DNA of 64,000 nucleotides, taken from Microlunatus soli. Lineage in GTDB: Bacteria > Actinomycetota > Actinomycetes > Propionibacteriales > Propionibacteriaceae. Each line of letters starts with the position of its first letter. Position 1 is the first letter of the stretch. The position numbers were made by a program, and so were the translations under genes. The stretch covers positions 3,224,001 through 3,288,000 of the forward strand of contig NZ_LT629772.1 of assembly GCF_900105385.1 (NCBI RefSeq). The letters are read 5' to 3'. Below are positions 59,915 through 64,000 of the stretch, piece by piece. The notes beneath the pieces were generated by a model. The model searched no databases. It was not told the DNA's origin and saw nothing but the letters and a program-made list of their open reading frames with translations.

Positions 59915-61063
59915 GTGATCGCTGGATATCGCTGCCCGCGGGACGGCCGGACCAGTCCGGCGGCGGACCTCAACTGGCATTGCCCGGACTGCGGCTCGCC
60001 GTGGGACCTCGACCACTCGGCCGGCCGGGTCGACCAAGATCAACTGGCGTCCCGGCCGGCGTCACTGTGGCGCTATGCAGAGGCGCTGCCGCTGAACGAC
60101 CCGTCGATCAGTCTGGGCGAGGGGTTCACCCCGATGGTCGCTCTGGACGAACGGGTCAGCGCCAAGCTCGATTTCCTGATGCCGACGTTGTCGTTCAAGG
60201 ACCGTGGCGCGGCGATGTTGATCGAGGCTGCGAATCGGCTGCGGCCGGAGCGAGTGATCGCCGACAGCAGCGGGAACGCCGGCACCGCGGTGGCGGCCTA
60301 TGCCGCCCGGGCCGGGTTGTCGTGCACGATCTACGTGCCGGCGACGACGTCGGCGAAGAAGATCGAACAGGTCCGCGCGCACGGCGCCGAGGTGATGATC
60401 ATCGACGGCGATCGGGAGACGACCGCCCGAGCCGCCCAGTGGGGAGCCGATCAGCCGGGGACGTTCTACGCCAGCCACGTCTACAACCCGTACTTCCTGC
60501 ACGGGACGAAGACCTACGGCTATGAGTTGTGGGAGAGCTACGGTGGTCGGCTGCCGGAGGTGATCGCGCTGCCGGTCGGCAACGGCACTCTGGTGCTCGG
60601 TGTCGCCCTCGCGATCGAGGAACTTGTCGATCATGGCCTGCTCGACCGGCGGCCGCGGTTGGTCGCGGTGCAGACCGAGGTCGTTGCTCCGCTGGCCCGA
60701 GCGCACCGCGAAGGACTGATCGAATTGCCGGCCGGCTATGCGACCTCGGCTGAGACGATCGCCGAAGGTATCGCCATCGCCGACCCCGCCCGGGCACCGC
60801 AGATCCTGGCTGCGATCGAACGCAGCGGCGGCGACATCGTCACCGTCGCCGACGCCGAGGTGGCTGCTGCGCAACAGGACCTGGCGGCTCGCGGGCTGTA
60901 CGTCGAGGCGACCGCCGGCGCCTGCTGGGCCGCGGTCCGGCACGCCGAACGCGCCGAGACCGACGAAGATCAACTCGGCTGGCAACTGCTCGCCGATCAA
61001 GAGGTCGTCGTCCCGCTCTGCGGAGCCGGACTCAAGTCCGGTCTGGCCTCGGTTCAGACGTAG
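59915..61063 (+). CDS. thrC: Threonine synthase-like PLP enzyme
   Basis: PLP-dependent beta/gamma-replacement enzyme of 382 aa converting O-phosphohomoserine to threonine. Seen: an N-terminal zinc-ribbon-like CP...CPDCGSPWDLD segment (residues 7-30), LGEGFTPMVAL, the Schiff-base Lys in TLSFKDRGAAM (about residue 95) and the phosphate-binding SSGNAGTAVAAYAARAG. The zinc-ribbon variant is common in actinobacterial and archaeal threonine synthases, but other fold-II enzymes share these motifs. GTG 59915 may start a leaderless message. It is convergent with the MFS gene by 10 bases. Confidence 0.85.
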   Translation: MIAGYRCPRDGRTSPAADLNWHCPDCGSPWDLDHSAGRVDQDQLASRPASLWRYAEALPLNDPSISLGEGFTPMVALDERVSAKLDFLMPTLSFKDRGAAMLIEAANRLRPERVIADSSGNAGTAVAAYAARAGLSCTIYVPATTSAKKIEQVRAHGAEVMIIDGDRETTARAAQWGADQPGTFYASHVYNPYFLHGTKTYGYELWESYGGRLPEVIALPVGNGTLVLGVALAIEELVDHGLLDRRPRLVAVQTEVVAPLARAHREGLIELPAGYATSAETIAEGIAIADPARAPQILAAIERSGGDIVTVADAEVAAAQQDLAARGLYVEATAGACWAAVRHAERAETDEDQLGWQLLADQEVVVPLCGAGLKSGLASVQT

Positions 61064-62352
61064 CGATTCCGGCCGCTCAGCGCACCGAACACCATCTGGA
61101 CGCTCCAGACGACGAGCAGCAACGCCAGCGGAACCGTCCACCCGCCGGTGAGACCGTGCAGCGTGCCGAAGACGAACGGGCCGACGCCAGCCAACAGGTA
61201 ACCGAAGCCCTGCGCCATCCCGGACAGTTGGGCGGTCTCGGCATCGCTGCGCGCCCGCAGTGCGATCACGGTCAGGGCGAGCGAGAACACGCTCATCCCG
61301 ATTCCGAGCAGCGCACTCCACAGCAGCGGGACGGCGCCCGGATCGATCAGCAGACCGATGACACCGGCCAGGCCGGACAGACCGAGTCCGACGATCCACG
61401 GGCTCTGGCTCTTCTGCTTGGCCGCCATCGGCGGGATGACCAGGCTGATCGGGACCGCGATCACCGAGACCAGGCCCATCAGCAGCCCGGCCTGGACCTT
61501 GCCGACACCGGAGTCGATGAAGACCTGCGGCAGCCAGCCCATCATCACGTAGGCGATGAAGGACTGCAGCCCGAAGAAGATCGTCACCACCCAGGCCAGC
61601 GGGCTGCCCAGCAGCGAACGGCGCCCCGCAGTCGCGCCGGATCCCGGCCCGGCAGCCGGCTGCGGCTGGACCACGGGACCGGCCTTGGCGCGACCGGACA
61701 GCAGCCAGGTCAGCAACGCGATCGCCGACATCGCCGCCCAGGAGGCGAGGGCCTGTCGCCAACCGCCGAGGGCGCCGTCGAGGATCGGTGTCAGTGCCGA
61801 TCCGGCGGCGCCGCCGCCCTGCAACGCGGCGGTGTAGATGCCGGTCATCACGCCGATCCTGGCCGGGAAGGACTGTCGGATCACCACCGGGATCAGCACG
61901 TTGATCACCGCGATGCCGGCGGTGGCGACCAGCGTGCCGCCGAGCACCACGCCGGGCCCGTCCAACACCCGGATCAATGTGCCCAGGGTGAGGACGCCGA
62001 GTGCCACCGCGATCGCGCGGCCGACGCCGAGCCGACGGGCGACGGCGGGTGCGGCGAAGCCGGCACCGGCAAAACAGAATCCGGGCAGCGTGGTCAGCAC
62101 ACCGGCCCACAGTGCTGAGGTCCCGAGATCGCCCCGCATCTCGGCGAGCAACGGTCCGACGCCGGTGATCACCGGCCGCAAGTTCATCGCCGTCAGGACG
62201 ACCGCGACCGCCACCAACGCACCGGCGCCGGCTCGGACGGCTGCCGGTGTCTCCGCGACCTCGACGCCTTCCTCCACACTGCCCTCGATCTCGAGTTCCA
62301 GGCGGTCGGCGTAGTCGTCGAGCGCGCGCAGATCGGGGGTTTCGGAAGGCAT
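61054..62352 (-). CDS. MFS transporter, CynX/NimT-like
   Basis: Twelve-helix transporter of 432 aa. Seen: VVLTAMNLRPVITGVGPLLAEMRGDLGTSALWAGVLTTLPGFCFA in the first helix pair, typical of the CynX/NimT (cyanate, nitroimidazole) family, and GIGMSVFSLALTVIALRA. It has a 50-residue charged N-terminus (ADRLELEIEGSVEEGVEVAE). ATG 62352 follows a CATAGG box. It is divergent from a FadR-type regulator that should control it. The substrate is not deducible. Confidence 0.9.
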   Translation of the reverse strand: MPSETPDLRALDDYADRLELEIEGSVEEGVEVAETPAAVRAGAGALVAVAVVLTAMNLRPVITGVGPLLAEMRGDLGTSALWAGVLTTLPGFCFAGAGFAAPAVARRLGVGRAIAVALGVLTLGTLIRVLDGPGVVLGGTLVATAGIAVINVLIPVVIRQSFPARIGVMTGIYTAALQGGGAAGSALTPILDGALGGWRQALASWAAMSAIALLTWLLSGRAKAGPVVQPQPAAGPGSGATAGRRSLLGSPLAWVVTIFFGLQSFIAYVMMGWLPQVFIDSGVGKVQAGLLMGLVSVIAVPISLVIPPMAAKQKSQSPWIVGLGLSGLAGVIGLLIDPGAVPLLWSALLGIGMSVFSLALTVIALRARSDAETAQLSGMAQGFGYLLAGVGPFVFGTLHGLTGGWTVPLALLLVVWSVQMVFGALSGRNRYV

Positions 62353-62355
62353 TGC

Positions 62356-62375
62356 CCTATGATCGCATACATAGG
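62356..62375. promoter_or_regulatory. GntR/FadR-type operator between MFS and regulator genes
   Basis: CCTATG (62356-62361) and CATAGG (62370-62375) form an inverted repeat around eight bases, four bases from the MFS start. TATG...CATA arms recur within it. This is the sole dyad of note in the divergent gap. Confidence 0.5.
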
Positions 62376-62445
62376 ATGATTGGACGAAAGGATGTTCAAG
62401 GTCCGGTCCAGCTGGCAACCTGTTCATGACGAGAGGCGGCAGCAG

Positions 62446-63108
62446 ATGCCCTTGGCGAGTGCCCGACGCACCGGGCTTGTCGACCAGGTGATCGATCAAC
62501 TCCGGGACGCGATCGTTGCCGGTGAGTGGGCGATCGGGGCCCGGATCCCCACCGAGCCGGAGTTGGCCGATCAGCTCGGGGTCGGCCGCAACACCGTACG
62601 GGAAGCGGTCCGCGCCCTGTCGCATTCGGGGATCCTCGAGGTCCGCCAGGGTGACGGCACCTACGTCCGGGCCACCAGCGAGGTCGCCGGAGCGATCGGT
62701 CGCCTCTGCGGAGTGGAACTCCGAGAGGTGCTGCAGGTCCGCCGGGCGTTGGAGGTCGAGGCAGCACGATCGGCAGCCGTGCGTCGCACCGGCGACGACC
62801 TCGATCGACTGCATGCGCTGCTCGATCAGCGCGACGCCGACTGGGAGCACGGCCGGCTCGACGACTTCGCCCGCACCGACGCCGAATTCCACGTCGAGGT
62901 CGTCCGGTGCAGCCACAACACCTTGTTGTCGGAGCTCTATCGCGGCCTGATGGAAACGATCACCGCCAGCATCGCCTCGACCGCGGGACAGCCCGAGCAC
63001 GCCGAGGTGATCAGGCACCGGGGTCTGGTCGACGCGATCGAGGCAGGCGATGCCGACCGGGCCGCAACCGAGGCCTCCGCCTTCCTCGACGAGCTGTTGC
63101 GGCGATAG
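62446..63108 (+). CDS. FadR-subfamily GntR regulator
   Basis: Regulator of 220 aa. The N-terminal winged helix shows GARIPTEPELADQLGVGRNTVREAVRALSHSGILEVRQGDGTYV (about 31-74). The C-terminal FCD domain has the metal-ligand pattern DAEFHVEVVRCSHN and HRGLVDAIEAGD. ATG 62446 (MPLASARRTGLVDQV) is preferred over ATG 62392, which has no spacing for a ribosome site. It is divergent from the MFS transporter, whose gene it likely represses through 62356-62375. Confidence 0.9.
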   Translation: MPLASARRTGLVDQVIDQLRDAIVAGEWAIGARIPTEPELADQLGVGRNTVREAVRALSHSGILEVRQGDGTYVRATSEVAGAIGRLCGVELREVLQVRRALEVEAARSAAVRRTGDDLDRLHALLDQRDADWEHGRLDDFARTDAEFHVEVVRCSHNTLLSELYRGLMETITASIASTAGQPEHAEVIRHRGLVDAIEAGDADRAATEASAFLDELLRR

Positions 63109-63152
63109 CGGCACCTCGCAGTCGGGCCCTGCCGGAGCCGGACAAACACCTT

Positions 63153-63168
63153 GCGAAACAGGTTTCGC
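63153..63168. promoter_or_regulatory. 16-bp palindrome upstream of the secreted-protein gene
   Basis: GCGAAACAGGTTTCGC is a perfect palindrome with a 2-base centre, 113 bases before ATG 63281. It resembles an actinobacterial LexA box (CGAAC-N4-GTTCG) but differs at both inner positions, so LexA binding is doubtful. Another dimeric regulator is likely. Confidence 0.4.
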
Positions 63169-63280
63169 GGGCCGTTGCTGGCGCGGTTCGGCCGGGCCCG
63201 ATTAGCTTCTCGAACTGCCTCGGGGGAGTGACAGCGATGTTGTGCTGATGCCGTGAACCCTTCCTGAGGAGTGAGAACAG

Positions 63281-64000
63281 ATGCTGTTCAAAGACGCGCC
63301 GTTGCGGCGCTCCGACCGACGACGACGGTGGCTTCGTCCGGTCGCCGTGAGCGCAGCCGCCGTACTCGCCCTGAGCTGCAGCGGCCTCGACCGAGCCAGC
63401 GCCGAGCCCGACCCGGCCGATGAGGCGCAGGCCGCGGCCAGCGTGATCGACGTGTCGACCCTGCAGCAGGCCCTCGCCGGCGCCGGCAGCACGGCGGCAT
63501 CCACGTCGAATCCCGGACCCGACCAGGACGCCTTGAATGCCGGCGTGCTCGGCGACAAGACGATCGACCTCGGCGGCGGTGTCTCGGTACCGGTGTCCGA
63601 ACTGGTCGACTTCGGTAAGGGCGGTGCGATCGGCAGCGCCAGCGAGGTCTCCTCCCCGGGCGATGCGCACGCCGTCTCCGGGCTGGTCGCCGAGGGCGGC
63701 TCGGTCACCCTCAGCGGTGATGACGCCAGCTTCGCTCCGGCCACCGTCGATCTGCTGAAGCTGGCCGACAAGGCCGGCGAGAACGCGATCACCAACGCAG
63801 CCATCGATCAGCTGGAACTGCAGCTCGGCGCCTTCGGCTCCGAGGTCACCGCCGAGAACGGCACCATCTCCGATCCGGATGGTGTTGGCGGCGCCGGCCA
63901 GTATCGGATCGGTCAGGCGGACCTGCTGGTCCAGTCGCCGGCCATCAAGGACGCCGCGAACGGCATTTATGGTGCGGTCGGTTCGGTGGACGACGAGGTC
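63281..64000 (+). CDS. Secreted choice-of-anchor-G-like protein, 3' end outside window
   Basis: Secreted protein, 240 codons visible and still open at base 64000. From ATG 63281 (GAGGAGTGAG upstream) it has a basic start (LRRSDRRRRWLRP) and a hydrophobic core PVAVSAAAVLALSCSGLDRASAEP; cleavage near ASA-EP is likely. The mature part is Gly/Ser/Asp-rich with VSGLVAEGGSVTLSG and ELVDFGKGGAIGSAS, a repeat-rich beta pattern like choice-of-anchor-G surface proteins of actinomycetes. The anchor region would lie beyond the window. Function unknown; cell-surface adhesion or structure is a guess. Confidence 0.75.
   Translation, partial: MLFKDAPLRRSDRRRRWLRPVAVSAAAVLALSCSGLDRASAEPDPADEAQAAASVIDVSTLQQALAGAGSTAASTSNPGPDQDALNAGVLGDKTIDLGGGVSVPVSELVDFGKGGAIGSASEVSSPGDAHAVSGLVAEGGSVTLSGDDASFAPATVDLLKLADKAGENAITNAAIDQLELQLGAFGSEVTAENGTISDPDGVGGAGQYRIGQADLLVQSPAIKDAANGIYGAVGSVDDEV

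Noticed and set aside
60062-62110. 682-codon minus-strand frame across thrC and the MFS gene
   Set aside because: It spans two genes on opposite strands and encodes Arg-rich low-complexity sequence; a compositional artefact.
63153-63168. LexA (SOS) box
   Set aside because: Both inner positions differ from the CGAAC-N4-GTTCG consensus.

Overview
The window is high-GC DNA from an actinomycete. Candidate leaderless GTG/ATG starts sit directly behind TAnnnT -10 boxes, ATGA/TGATCATG gene junctions are frequent, and the gene content (paa catabolon, cytochrome bd cydABDC beside a BlaI/M56 pair, TIGR03086-type DinB-like protein) fits a soil Actinomycetota. A Propionibacteriaceae/Microlunatus-like host is my best guess, by inference only. 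About 57 protein genes are visible. I see no rRNA, tRNA, CRISPR array or prophage. No gap between genes exceeds about 230 bases.

Layout. 1-1035: 3' part of ilvE. 1146-2565: complete IS256-type element with an 8-bp target duplication, inserted into the stem of a palindromic repeat that has a second, intact copy at 18951-19008. 2676-9506: polyol/sugar module with a frameshifted EltD-like dehydrogenase and a five-gene CUT1 ABC transporter with two different ATPases; a LacI regulator follows on the other strand (9553-10548). 10679-13244: M24 creatinase/aminopeptidase-like enzyme plus an MHS-type symporter. 13236-18898: SorC-type regulator divergent from a ribose-type (CUT2) ABC transporter and an SDR polyol dehydrogenase, with an 18-bp palindromic operator. 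19043: map. 19848-25797 (minus): cydA-cydB-cydD-cydC, divergent from a BlaI-type repressor and M56 membrane protease; GTACTA/TAGTAC half-sites fill the shared promoter. 27146-28625: LuxR regulator and a small secreted peptidoglycan-binding protein.

28797-40666 is a phenylacetate degradation catabolon: paaK, a TetR (PaaR-like) regulator, a RibD/DHFR-like protein, paaZ, then divergent paaABCDE, thiolase, paaH, paaI and a PaaG-like crotonase. A perfect ACCG-N2-CG-N2-CGGT palindrome lies between paaZ and paaA. PaaK activates phenylacetate, PaaABCDE epoxidises the CoA ester, PaaG isomerises it, PaaZ opens the ring, and PaaH/PaaJ finish beta-oxidation; PaaI clears dead-end CoA esters.

40688-51002 is mixed housekeeping/accessory content: flavin/PPOX-like protein, two tandem aminoglycoside-phosphotransferase-like kinases, VOC protein with divergent MarR, an unrecognised 355-aa protein, a membrane-anchored sulfite-oxidase-like molybdoenzyme, AlkB, a GH3 glycosidase with a coupled SDR epimerase. 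51089-56751 looks like acquired cassettes: DHA2 exporter with TetR, and an S9 peptidase plus DUF3159-like membrane protein driven by a MerR-type promoter. An IS30-type element follows (about 56808-58220). 58417-63108: TIGR03086-type gene broken by an in-frame TGA, P-loop kinase-like protein, threonine synthase-like enzyme, CynX-type MFS and FadR-type regulator. The window ends inside a secreted choice-of-anchor-G-like protein.

A dispersed imperfect palindrome (core CTTCGACAAGCTCAGG) occurs in at least ten copies, several of them translated inside cydA, cydD, a permease gene and paaE.
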